A DNA stretch of 64,000 bases from Caprimulgus europaeus (Eukaryota > Chordata > Aves > Caprimulgiformes > Caprimulgidae), in assembly GCA_907165065.1 (NCBI GenBank), contig OU015523.1, positions 123,492,023 to 123,556,022 of the forward strand. Reading direction: 5' to 3'. Each line of letters begins with the position of its first letter. Position 1 is the first letter of the stretch. Below, one piece after another: positions 22,875-34,738 of this stretch. Both the position numbers and the translations under genes were made by a program. The notes beneath the pieces were generated by a model. It was not told the DNA's origin. It saw only the letters and a program-made list of their open reading frames with translations, and did not search any database.

Positions 22875-25800
22875 CACATTCTTTAGAGGGGTCCCTTTTC
22901 CCTTTTGCAGGAGGCTCCAGTTTCCGTCTTGGAGAAGAACACCAGACTTCCTGACGGGTGAAGCCTGAAGCTTATGGACCTCAGCTCAGGTCTACAAACC
23001 CTCGTTTAGGTTTACATGACTTGATCTTCCCACAATCAACTTTAGTTTTCTGGGGAACTGAAGGATCCAGCAGTGTCTGTGAAGGTACCTATATGACACT
23101 CAGGACATCAAGACTTTGTGCCAAACATGTTTGTGTCTTCTTTCTGCTAAATATCACAGACTGAGCACCCTGTAATCCTTATCCCACTCCTAAATAATCT
23201 TGATGGCTCTACTGCTCCTCAGGATTTTCACATGCTCCACCAAGTCTAACTGCTGTATCTCCTCCCACAGCCCCTTCTCCATTTCAATGATGGCAGTGTA
23301 GCCCTCCACATCATCCCTCTGTTCCCACATCCCAGTACCACATCTCTGCTAACAGCATCACACTGGAACCTATTTCAGCTGCTTGGCCCCTCTAGCCACC
23401 AAATCCCTCTTCTTAATTCTGCTCCACAGGATTCTTTTCGACCTCTACTTGGCAGTTGTTTCTTGCCCAGTTGCATCACATCTCAACAGCAGCCTTGTCT
23501 TCCAGGTTATTTATAATTCTTCTAGTTTGTGTGTCATGGAAAAGCGTTATCAGTCCCTGAAGATTTTGCTGTCTACACCATCTCTGTGATTTGTTTACAA
23601 AAAGCTTTTGCTTCTCTCTGGCTCTCATCCAAAATACAAACATCCCCAAAATAACACAACTGCTGAGACAGGCAGCAGGAAAACCCAAAGGATTTGGAGA
23701 GGAAGGGATGGTGTAAAAACTACTTGGAAGTGATTGACAGTCACTGTTTTGGAGTGCAAAAAAAAGTGATTTATTTTCTTTTTAAAAGCTTAAATACATA
23801 AAGCTGAAACTACTGCACATGCTTTGTGGATGTTCACTACTTTCTTCTACATCTTTTGCTACACAGAGCTCCCACAGCAAGTCTGTAAACACAGCATGGA
23901 GATGCTTTACATCTGGTCTGAGAAAAGTCTTCTCAGAAACTGAAGAGGATTGTAGAGACAGAGTTTCATGGGTTTTGTTCTTCAGCCAAACTAAAGAAGG
24001 ACAGAAATCAGCCAAAAACATTATTTTTCAGTTTCTCTGGAATTACTCTCTCCATTATGCTAAAATATGAGTGAAAATTTTCCCTTCCTTCAGCTGTGTT
24101 TGAGTGATCCAGGCACCTTCTCTACACTGACCTGGCCATTATCCCATATAATAATTAAAGATAACATTCCCTGAAGACTAAAAGCAATACCTTGAACTTC
24201 TTACTTGTTTAGACTGAGAATTCAAGTACCCCAGACAGAGGCTAGGACACCTCAAAGTTGATGCTACCACAGCTCCTCTGATGCACCATCAACAATGTCT
24301 TTTTGGAATGCCATAGAGTAATATGCACAAATGAAATCCCTGCAGCAAAAGCACTTAGAAGTCAAGGTCAAAATTGAGTCAGGAGGAGTCAAATTCCCTC
24401 CCTACCCCTCCCCTGCATGCCCACAGCCCTTACAAAATACAAACATATTTCAGTGGTATGATGAATATCAGGACCAAGAACGAGGCAAGCGCTTTCATAC
24501 CTATGCCAGAACTTCCACCACCATGTTACAACACATTGCAAGTGTCAAAAGCACATGGGAAAGCTGATGAGAACTTTTTCTACCCTTTTGAGTGTGCTTA
24601 TTTCTACAGGAGTAAGGTGTGAAGGACAGCAAGAGACTCCCAAGAGGCATTAAGAAAATCAGGAAAGACTGTGGAAAGAGAAGTTGTAAGTACAACTAGA
24701 AAAATTCCTTTTTCTTATCAAGACTATTATTATGACCAAATATATTACTGTGCTTTCTTCAAGAACAAGAGCACAAAGATCTGCCAGCAGCCAAGCAAGA
24801 TACATCTGTGTTCACAGTCCTATTCTATCTAGGTTAGGCAAGGGAGAAATTTGGCATGAGGACCATCCCTTTTATAAGGTCTGATTCCTCATGCTGCTCC
24901 CCATCCTTAGTTGAGCAGACTTTGCTCAATGCCCTTGCAAGGTCTGGGTGCACTCATTCTCTTGAAACATCAACAGGGTTTTCCAAAGTGCAGACCAAGA
25001 GAAGGAACACACTAATGGGACAGTTTGTGGAGAATTAAGAACCTCCTTGGCTATATAAAATATGAGGCAAAGTGGAGATACCAGGTCCTGAGCCACACAA
25101 TTTGAAGGGGTATCCATGCCAAAGCAGTGAACTGCTTAAGTCACAGGGGAGCAGTAAAAGAGGCAAAACTAGAGAGGAGAGATGGACAGTGGTTTGAGGT
25201 CCTCAGGAAATCATGGAATAGGAGGTTAAAGGTCTTTTTGTTCCTAAAGGCTTTCACAGTATAGGTAGATGTGCTCATGCTTTATTTTATGCCAATTTAA
25301 GTAACTGAAGAAAAGGTGCCATTTTCTCCTGAAATCTCCATTTCCATTGCAGACCCAACTGCGGGTGCAACTTGATTGCAAATACAATTGCCTTTTACCA
25401 ACATGAATTTCCTTTTCTCTCCTCATGGAAATAACCTGTGCCAGCATTGAATATCCTTTATATTGCTTAAAGGACAAATTGATCTGATTTAAACAGCTAA
25501 CCCACATGCAGAGACCTTAAGGTGAGAATTTGAGGCTGAGAAGGTCCAAATAGTGCAGCTTGATGAACAAAATGGCTATGATAGACCTGAGACTTTCCAG
25601 ATGTGACTATGAGGAGCATCAAGTACTTTTCAGGCAATGAAACACCTTGTTCATCATTTCCTAAAGAGAAGAGGAGATCAGCATGCCCTGGTTACAGTTA
25701 ATTTTGGTTCTTCAGCAGGGAGTTCTTTTTGCTCTGTTTTATCAGGTAAGCTTGAGATCATCATGAAGAAGAGATTAACTTCTCAGAGTTCACAGAAAAC

Positions 25801-26289
25801 AGAAGTACTGAAGAGGACCTCATAAATAACCACCTATATAAGGGAAGCAAGCTAAAAAAAAGAGGTCAAAGACAACGAAAAGGCCTTGAAAAGGGGAGTG
25901 TCTGGGCCAGAAGAGATAGTAGTTTCTTCTACTTCAGGAAGAAGTCATCATTGGGGTGAGGAAAGGAAGGTGCAGAGAAAACAGCAGCCAGCCAGCAGCC
26001 TGCTGTAGAGGAGTGCACCCCAAAATGTACAAGTAATTGGAGTTTTAAAGAGACCCCACTCTACATTTGGCAGCAACTAAATCCTTAATTGAACAACACA
26101 AACATTTACATGGATCCATCTGAACTTATCAGTTCCAGTCATGGACTAAAGACAACGACACCAAAAGCTATGGCTATTCTACCAAATCAAGTGTGCTTGG
26201 GATCATTTCTAGTCCTGAGGATCAACCATCTTGGAGCAATGCAGTCCCTCTAAATGAGCTGCACATTCAGGCTCTCAGAGACTCAGTAT
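22875..26289. other. Intergenic downstream of KLHL35, nothing recognised
   Basis: No CR1, LTR, RNA gene or coding homology seen. In human, RPS3 lies beside KLHL35, but no RPS3 exon is visible here. Confidence 0.5.
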
Positions 26290-27210
26290 CAAACCTGTTA
26301 AATATTGAGTTTATTTTAATACTTGCTAGCAAACTTCAGAGCCAAAATGAGCCAGATGGGATTCTGTGGCTACCATGCTTCAGGTCTTCATGTTTAACTC
26401 CTACATTCCCCTACCTCTGCTCTCTGAAGAAGGAACTCTTGGCTACATGATCCACTTTTGTCCTCTCAATGACAAAGACACAGTGAGACAGCAGACCAAC
26501 CTCAAAACATGTATGAAAACAGACAACACTCTGTGCTTTAGGGGAATAGACCCTCATATAGCATGTGCAGAATAGAGTCAGAGCTTGGACCATCTATGGT
26601 GGAAAACCAGGACACCAGTGGAGAAGTTCTCTTGGGATATCAGCTTTGAAGTCTCAAATCTCAGCTCTCCACTGTAATGGGACTGCTGTCCATGGACATT
26701 ATGGACCATTTAGGTCATTACTGTGGTTTGACACAGGGTTCTACAGAGCTAAATATCTGATAGCTTTAGCTAAAGAATTGGATCCTGTAGATGTAATTGT
26801 TACTGCAACAGTCTTGGGCATCAGAAAGCAGCAAATACATGTCCATGTAGGACAACAAGTCTCTGTTGCCAAAGTAACAGAAAAGTGTGGCCTACAGCCA
26901 GGAAAACCTTAATACAGGTCAAATTGAGTAGTTCCAGGGGCTGCAAGGATATCTAAACACTACTGCAGCGAGGTCTGTGATGCAGCTTCACACAGCCCAG
27001 CACCTTTTCATCTTCTCAGCATCAAAGCCACTGGCATCATGAGACCAGGCAAAACAAAAGAGAGGCTGCTCATGGGCTGGCTGGAGCACATCTTCAATGA
27101 CCTGTATTGCCCTTCCCTGCACAAACATGAGCTGTCTGTCCACGTAATGGGTGGTCACTGTCTCAATGGGAGGCTCTGAGTGGGAGGTGGGCAAAGTTAG
27201 AGGCCCATGG
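26290..27210 (-). other. KLHL35: Probable KLHL35 3'UTR
   Basis: No recognisable repeat lies between the KLHL35 stop and the first downstream AATAAA on the minus strand (plus-strand TTTATT at 26310-26315). If that signal is used, the 3'UTR is about 0.9 kb. A 115-codon plus-strand frame at 26565-26912 resembles nothing I know and is probably chance. Confidence 0.4.
26310..26315 (-). promoter_or_regulatory. Candidate KLHL35 polyadenylation signal AATAAA
   Basis: This is the first canonical hexamer I see downstream of the KLHL35 stop on the gene's strand. The downstream GU-rich element is weak, so another site may be used. Confidence 0.35.
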
Positions 27211-27399
27211 TCATCTGTGCATGCGCTGCAGGATGGTCACACAGCCGTGGTAACTGGTACAGCGTTGCAATGGTGGCTGCTGCTCCAGGTTCCCTGTTAC
27301 TGGGTCGAAAGTGAACGCTTTGTCCGTGCCTTCTCCATTCTCATCTCGGCCACCCAGGATGTAAATCTTCCCTCCACACACTGTCACGCCACAACTCTC
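27211..27399 (-). CDS. KLHL35: KLHL35 last coding exon (kelch blade 6 and stop)
   Basis: Acceptor ACTTTCCAG|GAGAGT; 189 nt including the stop codon. It encodes [17 protein letters not shown] through [12 protein letters not shown]. The opposite-strand open frame here is only a shadow. Confidence 0.94.
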   Translation of the reverse strand, partial: ESCGVTVCGGKIYILGGRDENGEGTDKAFTFDPVTGNLEQQPPLQRCTSYHGCVTILQRMHR

Positions 27400-30300
27400 C
27401 TGGAAAGTAGAAGAAAAGCCCAAGAGCTGAGGAGCAAGCCTCCAGCTTTAGGCATCAGGGCTGAGCAGGGGGTTGAGTCACTGCAGTGGGCTCAACTCTC
27501 ACCTGTCCAGCAGAAGGGATGGAAAGCAGGTAGGACAAGTGACATCTGGCTCTTGAGCTGCTGCAGTCTTACTGTTTCAGTAACTTCACCACTTGAAATG
27601 CCTCAAGCCAGTGATGGGACCATTTCTGGCAGTCCCCTCATGCACAGCAGAGACTCACAAGCACACCAAGAGCCCAGAGAGCCAGCCAGCACCTCCCTGT
27701 AAAGGTCACCTACAAGGATGCACTGACATGGATATTTTAATTCAGGTTTGGGTGAGCTGTGTCCCATCATTCCTCTTCACTGTGCCACAGCTCATTGCAG
27801 CATGGGTTTGGAGTGCCAAGCCATGATAACATTAAAACAAGATACATGACCATCACCACTCCATGTTCAATCCACAGACCAGGTTAGAGCCAGTATAACC
27901 CTCACCCTGAAACACATAGTGTGGAGAACAGGTCCTCAACACCAATGGTTTCACCCTACAGGTCCAGTCCTCTGGCATTAATAGCTAGTATAGACCCAGC
28001 CTCAGCAGGAGAACTTGGGTTTGCTGCAGAAGAGATATCCTCCAAGAAGTATGGACTCTAATGGTGAATAGAAATATCCTTGAGTTGCTCTACAGAGGTC
28101 ACATTCACATACTCAGAGACAAACCCACAGTGTATTTTCCTTGCCTTAAATCTCAGCAAAACACAGATGGTTGTGTTTATTCTAGAGAGGGAAAGCTCAG
28201 AGCTTCTGTCTTAAACCTCTTCCTTACCAGAGGTCCAGGGAGGGTGGCCACTTCTTTCCAGCTGTCTTTCCTTGGATCATAGCTGAAGATTTTACTGAGG
28301 AGTCCACCTACAACATAAATGATGTTGTCCAAGCAGACAGCACTGATGCACCTCTGGTAAAAAGGGGTGGGAGACAAGAGTGTCCACTTGTTTTCCTTTG
28401 GATCATAACACTGGACCTGTAAGGAAACACAGCTGTGGAAACATGAATTTACCACATCTCCCTGCTTGGCTGAAGCTTCTATTCACTAGAAATAAAAACA
28501 CATGGGGACAGAAACACAGATGAGAGTTTCAACACCCAGAGATCAGTGCAGTGAGCAAAGGGATGAGAAGTTCCATCATTCCCTCTTGCACTCAAGTCTC
28601 CCAGACAAAGTACAAGCCCCCAGGGTGGCTCTCCTCGACTCAGACAGCACAAAGTTAAGTGATCAGAGATGGAGCTGAGAAGCACTGATGGCTCTTCCTG
28701 CAGCTCAAGAGACCAGAAGCATTATGTCTGGCTTGCAGAGGTCTCCTCCAGGCAGTTATTATTGCCACTACTTATCTGAAGTGAAAACCCACTGTGTCAG
28801 AGGTTTGTTCCTGTGGTGCCTCAGAGCTGTCCAGGCTTCAGAGAAGAACAGGCTCTACTGAACACATGCCTAGTGTACTATCAACTCCTGGCACCTTCCC
28901 TCTCTGGTCCCTAAGTCTCATTGGCTTCCAGTTAAATGTATGACTTCCCAACTTATTATAGGGGAATCTTCATTAGACTTCCAAGAAATAAAAAATATTC
29001 CCTTGTAGATTAAGGACAACCCATCTCCCTCCATATTTCCTGGCAAACCTTCTTTTTTAAGTCTCTGTCAACTCTTCATGCCCCAACAATACCTTGTCGG
29101 TGTTAGCAGTGTCATCCACAGCACCACCCAGCACGTAAAGCTTGTTCAGGCAGGAGACCACAGCTGCTGAGCTCACGGCTTGAGGCAGTGGGGCCAAGGT
29201 TGTCCAGCTGTTGGAGAAGGTGTCATAGCACTCCACACTGGAGAGGCGGTAAAAACCATCAAAGCCTCCCACAGCGTAGATCTGTCACAAAAGGAACAAA
29301 GCAAGCTGGTTAGAAACTCCTGGACTCAACCTAATGGGCTATGATGTCATGGAGTACACGAGGGGACACTAGGACTTGGCCAGGAAGACAGACATCAAAC
29401 CACAGTAACACCTTGTGGTTGGAGTAGCTGACCTTTAAAGGTCTCTTCCAACCCAAACCATTCTATGATTCTATGAAACACTCCACACTTTGCAGCTTTC
29501 ACTCAAAGACTTAACACAGCTATCTGCAGAAGTCTTGCACCATCCCAAGGTAGGTCTTATTGTTACACCATCCCATGGTAGGTCTTATTGCTGGAGCACC
29601 TCTCCTATGAGGAAAGGCTGAAAGAGTTGGGGCTGTTGAGCCTGAAGAAGAGAAGGCTCTGGGGAGATCTTATAGCAGCCTTCCAGTACCTGAAGGGAGC
29701 CTACAAGAAAGCTGGGGAAGGACTTTTCACAAGGGCAGTTAATAACAGGACAAGGGGAAATGGCTTTAAGCTGAAAGAGGGGAGGTTCAGATTAGATATT
29801 AGGAAGAAATTGTTTGGTGTGAGGGTGGTGAGACCCTGTCCCAGGTTGGGCAGAGAAGCTGTGGCTGCTCCTTCCTGGAAGTGTTCTCAGCCAGGTTGGA
29901 TGAGGCTTTGAGCAACCTGGTCTAGTGGAAGGTGTCCCTGTTCATGGCAGGGGGGTTGGAACTGGATGATCTTTATGGTCCCTTTCAGCCCAAACCATTC
30001 TATGATTCTATGAATTTCATTTATGGCTACTTCAAGTGACAACACAGACCCAATTGAAACAACGATGTCTTTGTTGTGTCCTGGTTGTTGTTCCATCAAA
30101 ATAATCTCTAAATGACCCAGAAAATAAACACACACTGACAGTTTCTCATTGTATTGGGCAGCAGGAGAAGTGGGGGACAGTGCTCCACAAAGCTTCTTCC
30201 AAAACTCAAGTCATTGCTCACCTTGCCCTGAAGTGTTGCCATTTTGTGCCTCCATCGGCCTTTCTGCAGACAAGCAACCTTGATCCAGACATTCAGATGG

Positions 30301-33300
30301 GAGCTCAGCACCCAAACATCATTGCTGCTGATGTGTCCTCCTGAAAAACAGAGGGATGGAGGGCTGGTGTGATCCCAAGGACAGCCCCTCACCTCATTAC
30401 ACCACAGTATTGCAGAGTTTCTCCATCCAATGGAACAATTTAGACCAGAATACAGTTATCAGGTTATGGTCATGTAAACTCAGCTTCTCAAGGGAGATGT
30501 TCTCTGGCCTTCAAAGCACTTGTTACACTGCTCCATCCACTACATAGAACTCACCTGATGGGCATTATATTTTAAGTGAGGGACAGGCACACAGTTTTCT
30601 GAAACCTTGTCTGATAGCACACACCAAAACCAGCACATTCCACAGCTTTTGTCAGATGCTCAACAGGAGCAAAAAGGGTTTTTGATACTGAAAAAGGTTT
30701 CTTCCCCTCCCCTTCAAATGGGAAATTGTTTCTTGGGAAGGCAAAATCCAAACCACCTAAAGATAAACTTCACTAAGAAGTGACTTGTCTCCAAAGATGG
30801 GATGCATGTGAATGATTCAGTGAATAGACCTAAGGAGTGGCTGTCCAAGCAGAGGTCATGCTGTTCTTTGCAACCAGGAAGGGGCCATCTGGTCCAGGGT
30901 ATCTCACCTGATATGTACACATCGTTCTTCAGGGTGCAGGCAGCAAATTCTGACTTGGTGTAGCCAGGCATGCTGGAGAGGGCTGTCCATTGCCTACTCT
31001 TTGGGTGGTAGAGGTCCGTGAAGGGCAGCTTCAGAAGGCCTTTCTTATCACAGCCCCCAATGATGATGATGACTTCTGCCAGCTCCATGAACCTAGACCA
31101 TAAAAAGCACTGGGTAAAGTACGCCTTTCCATCATCCCTTTCATGCTATCTAGAACACTGGCAGCACAGTCCAGTAGATAGGGCAAGGTCCTCTCATACA
31201 TCAAAAGGTTCTTCACCCAGAGGGTGGTAGAGCACTGGAACAGGTTCCCCAGGGAGGTGCTCATGGCCCCAAGGCTGACAAGATTCCAGCAGCATTTGGC
31301 CAAGGCCCTCAGGGACATGGTGTGAATGTTGGGCTTGTCCTGTGCAGGGACAGGAGTTGGACTCCATCATCCTGGTGGGTCCTTCCAACTCACAACATTC
31401 TATGATTCTATGATCAGCTACTGATTTTCTGGGCAGATCATTTCACCCCCAAACCTCCCCTTTTTGTCTGCACAATCAAATCAAAGGCACCTCCAGCTTG
31501 GGTAGGAAGGGATCCAAACTCCATAGGGAAAGAAAATGGGAATGACCTTTAAAAGTCCTTTGTGAGATTGCCTCCTGCTACTCACCCTCCCCCTTCCAGC
31601 ACAATCAAACCTAATCCTCAAGGCACAGCCATGAGCGTGGAAAGCCGTTCCTGGCAGCTCGCCCGCAACAAGCTCTCTGCCTGGAGAGAGAAGTGTTTCC
31701 AGGAAATCTCTCTCTCTCCAACCCTAATAGCAGTGAGCAGACGAGACAGACGGCAGGGAAAGGAAAATTCTGCCAGCTAGGAGGTGGCGAGAGAGAAACG
31801 GTTCTGCAAGAGGGGAGGGAGAGGAAGGAGGAGGGTGAAAGAGGATTTGAAAGATTTGGTCCAAAGTTTGTGCAGCCTGAGACAATTCATTTAAGACCAA
31901 AGGTGTAAAAAGAAGGAGGTAAAACGTGGATGCTGAGGGGTGGGATTTATCTCCAGTGAATTTTGGTTGTTAGCATCCTTGAGGAAGTCACCACAGACCC
32001 TATTATTGACTACAGACATGATGTGTCAAACCATCTCTTCCACCTGACACAAACATGTCCTAAATGTGAGGCTGAGACTTCTGAGATGCACGGGTGGGGG
32101 GGGACCTCCATCCTTCTGCTGCACTGAGCAGCAAAAAAACTCCTGTGCTCCTTGGGCTGAAGAGCAGAAGAGCACAAGAACCTGGCCCTGCAGCTCAGTG
32201 GTCTTGGGTCTCCTCTGGAAAAGTCTTACAAACCAATTTGATTTGATATAGCAACCCACCCCAGAGCAGAGATGTCCATCAGCTTACCAAGCACACCCTA
32301 AGGGATATATGGGACCATGAAGAAATAACAAAGGCTTAAAATGTGGCTGGTCAAATACAAACATTAGCCACCAAAAGGTGCAGGTTCCCACACACACCCA
32401 TGGCCAGAAATTGCTTTTTCTTTGCATCTTCTTTATGCTGCCACTTTACACTGGCAGATGCCTGGGCCAGCATCTCTTGATCTTCTTGCTGTTCATCAAT
32501 AAATCAACAGAAATTAAAAATACATTAAAAAATGAGGATTCTCATGTAGCCACCTGGACAGTAACTTTTTCCTCCTGGATATTAATTCCTGACCTTACAA
32601 CAATGCCTTTGAGCTAGGCACCATGCTGATGGTCAGGAGGACTGAGACAGGTCCAAGCCTTCCTGTTAACAAAGAGCTTAGAGAAGGTGAGAGAGAGACC
32701 AAAAGAGGTGAAATGAGAGCAGATGAGTGGCAGAGCTGGGAATGGAAAACAGATCTCAACCCAGTGCTCTACTCATTGGTAAAAACAGATAGAAATAAAG
32801 AGCAAGAAACATCTCTTCTTGCCCATAGTCTGGACACGTAACTGGATAACATCACTGCACACTCAGAGCACTTCTTGCCAACAACAACCAAAAATAAAGC
32901 ATTGGTATAAATTTTACAGGAATCCTTTAAGCCAGGCAAACATTTCCGATATCTCCATTTTGGAAAGAGTGAGGCCAAGAATGAAGCAACAAGAGGGTGT
33001 GGGGGGTGGGGAGACAAAACAACCCAAGAACTCCCCTTAAACTTTAAGATCCATCAATTTAGGTCATGCTGGTCTAGGGAAGCAGATGGGGTGTTTTACC
33101 TTCTGGGCCTTGATCTTAAAGAGCTGATCTCATTCCCAAGGATGTAATACTTGCGTGCCTCATGCAGTAGAGGAATGCACTCCTTTGAGTCCTGGATGAG
33201 TCCATCCATTTCCACCTTCTCCAGGAAGTAGGTGGGGTCAAGTAGTGGCAGACGCACATGCTCAAGGAGGTCCTTCAAGGCTCCCTTCCTGCCAGGTATG

Positions 33301-33989
33301 TCGTGCCGTACCCAACGCATGACTGCTTCAAAGACCACTTCCTCCTTGGGGACCACCAGCTGCTCATCAGACAGATATTCAACCAGCTCCTTCACATCCA
33401 TCTCCAGGAACTCTTCATGACACGATACCTCCACAAAACACTCCAGCATGAACCTCTTGCTCTTTTCTGTCAGGGACGCTATGGAGAATGAATCAGCAAA
33501 CTTCATGATGCCCAAACAATTGCATGGGTGAAGCTGGCCTTCAAGGAAGGTGACACAGGCATCTCTGAGCTTGGAGATCTGCAACAAGTCAGACAGTTCC
33601 AAGATGCCTTCAACATTGTCCTCCTGAATGATGATGTTCCCCCCATACATATAGTCAAGAAGGAGAGACATGGTGGAAGCAGAAATCTTCTGGATATTAA
33701 TGATATCCTGGTGGCCTTCCTTGAGATTGCCACCAAACATGGCCCGGAAATAGGTGCTGTTGGCTGACAAAGTGGCACGGTGACAGGGGAATTCTTGTCC
33801 ATCAATTAATAGCACCACGTCTGTGAAGGTGCCGCTCTGCCTGTAGGAGTTCAGTGTCTGGAGGATTTGCTCTGCATGGCAGGACCCAGTGCAGAGCTTC
33901 ATGTGCAGCTGTTCTTTGCTCGAGTCCAGCGTCACATTTTCCAGGCTGCTTGTCCTGAAACTTGATTCTTCTTTCATCATTCGATGCAT
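27211..33989 (-). CDS. KLHL35: KLHL35, kelch-like family member 35 (complete, 6 coding exons)
   Basis: By family, a substrate adaptor for CUL3 RING ubiquitin ligases: BTB and BACK bind CUL3 and dimerise, and the kelch propeller binds substrate. The substrate of KLHL35 is not known to me. Coding exons on the minus strand are 33989-33100, 31092-30908, 30340-30222, 29281-29093, 28416-28228 and 27399-27211. They total 1761 nt and encode 586 residues, against 583 as I recall for human. BTB is about residues 46-152 ([18 protein letters not shown]), BACK about 157-260 ([10 protein letters not shown]), and six kelch blades run from about 300 to 580, with GG doublets in [33 protein letters not shown] and YILGGRD. 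The chosen start, ATG 33989-33987, lies one base inside a strong splice acceptor, implying an upstream untranslated exon that I did not locate. RFMELAEV at the first junction and the HGCVTI ending match KLHL35 as I remember it. The adjacent GDPD5 supports orthology. Confidence 0.95.
28228..28416 (-). CDS. KLHL35: KLHL35 coding exon 5 (kelch blades 4-5)
   Basis: Acceptor CCTTACAG|GTCCAG and donor CCTCTG|GTAAGG; 189 nt, phase 0 at both ends. It starts at [11 protein letters not shown] and ends at EVATLPGPL. Confidence 0.94.
29093..29281 (-). CDS. KLHL35: KLHL35 coding exon 4 (kelch blades 3-4)
   Basis: Acceptor TGTGACAG|ATCTAC and donor GACAAG|GTATTG; 189 nt, phase 0 at both ends. It starts at [13 protein letters not shown] and ends at DDTANTDK. 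Confidence 0.94.
29410..29476 (+). repeat. CR1 3' end fragment in a KLHL35 intron
   Basis: CCAACCCAAACCATTCTATG with a second ATTCTATG octamer; antisense to KLHL35. Confidence 0.85.
29538..29593. repeat. 28-bp direct duplication beside a CR1
   Basis: Two copies of CACCATCCCAAGGTAGGTCT plus eight bases, with few differences. The second copy abuts the 5' edge of the CR1 at 29592. Confidence 0.8.
29592..30012 (+). repeat. CR1 LINE copy in a KLHL35 intron
   Basis: The ORF2 end ([20 protein letters not shown]) runs to the tail ATTCTATGATTCTATGA. It is antisense to the gene and ends about 210 bp from the next exon. Confidence 0.92.
30222..30340 (-). CDS. KLHL35: KLHL35 coding exon 3 (kelch blade 2)
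   Basis: Acceptor TTTTTCAG|GAGGAC and donor GGCAAG|GTGAGC; 119 nt. It encodes [11 protein letters not shown] through [12 protein letters not shown] and carries the conserved W-x6-RW-type spacing of the blade. Confidence 0.92.
30908..31092 (-). CDS. KLHL35: KLHL35 coding exon 2 (kelch blade 1 and start of blade 2)
   Basis: Acceptor TGGTCTAG|GTTCATG and donor ATCAG|GTGAGAT. It is 185 nt and encodes [15 protein letters not shown] through NDVYISG. The split Arg codon at the 5' edge and the split Gly codon at the 3' edge both resolve in frame. Confidence 0.93.
31160..31412 (+). repeat. CR1-like LINE fragment, divergent subfamily, in a KLHL35 intron
   Basis: Body differs from the other copies (TTCTTCACCCAGAGGGTGGT, CTGGAACAGGTTCCCCAGGG), but it ends with ACATTCTATGATTCTATGAT. 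It starts within about 70 bp of an exon acceptor. Confidence 0.8.
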
Positions 33990-33990
33990 C
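33100..33990 (-). CDS. KLHL35: KLHL35 first coding exon (BTB, BACK)
   Basis: The acceptor is CTTCCCCATCAG before base 33990. One untranslated base precedes ATG, and the next in-frame ATGs are codons 4 and 5. It encodes residues 1-296 and the first two bases of codon 297. The donor is AG|GTAAAAC at 33100/33099. The open frame continues upstream to an ATG at 34061, which would add 24 residues if transcription began inside the adjacent LTR rather than at an upstream exon. Confidence 0.93.
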
Positions 33991-34061
33991 CTGATGGGGA
34001 AGCAGTGAAGAAGACGAGACAACAGCACGCTATTAAAATATCTGACCATGATATCCAACAT

Positions 34062-34738
34062 TGTGGTGTTTTAACTTGGTTAGCAGCCAAACACGGCCAC
34101 TCACACACTCTCCTCCTCCAAAAAGGGAACAGGGGGGAGAATTGGAGGTGTAAGGATAAAGAGACTCACAGGTTGAGATAAGAGCAATTTAACAATCAAA
34201 ATAGAATCAACTTATACTATAACAAAAAATATTAATGGTAATAATAAGATTTTTTTATATATATATATAATTTAAATAATAAATATACAAATGAGTGATG
34301 CACAGTGTAATTGCTCATCACCTGCTGACCTATGTCCAGCTTGTCCCCCAGCTAGTGACCCCAGAACAGAGACAATCCCAAAACCAAAACTGCAATCCCA
34401 GAAGAGCGAGAGAGACAGAGAGACAGAAAGTGATGCCCCCTGGCTTGGTCAACCCTCATTAATATACTGAACATGTCATTATATGATATGGACTATCCCA
34501 TTGGCATATCCAAATACCAATTTGGGTTTGCTAATTACCACGCTCCCACCATGTCCTTTGCACCTGCAGACCAGCAAAACATGGGGAAGTTGGAAATATC
34601 CTTCATCTTCCAGCAACAACTAAAAACATTAGTAAGTTATCAACGTTCTTCCCATTAAAAATCCCACAATTAAACCAAAACACAGTGTTATTCTAGCTGC
34701 TAAAAAGAAAATTAGGTCTATCTTAGGAAATCAGGACA
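34062..34738 (-). mobile_element. Solo LTR of the same family, upstream of KLHL35 and co-oriented
   Basis: Read on the plus strand it begins TGTGGTGTTTTAACTTGG and ends ATCAGGACA. This matches the reverse complement of the 9026-9580 LTR at several landmarks: GGTTGAGATAA near 34173, GGAGGTGTAAGGATAAAG, GATATGGACTATCCC, and the TTCTAGCTGCTAAAAAGAAA terminal block. The ATTAAA signal is degraded to GTTAAA. It contains an expanded (TA)n tract near 34257-34270. It lies 71 bp upstream of the first coding exon of KLHL35. Confidence 0.75.

Noticed and set aside
26565..26912. 115-codon frame in the probable KLHL35 3'UTR
   Set aside because: Antisense to the UTR, no recognisable domain, length expected by chance.
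27151..27702. 183-codon plus-strand frame
   Set aside because: It lies opposite the last KLHL35 exon, whose kelch homology and splice site are clear; the plus frame has no motif.
31562..31780. Possible extra first exon within the first KLHL35 intron
   Set aside because: Slightly GC-richer frame, but no homology, and the BTB-to-kelch junction reads through without it.
33232..33805. Several frames overlapping the BTB-BACK exon
   Set aside because: They are other-frame shadows of the KLHL35 coding sequence.
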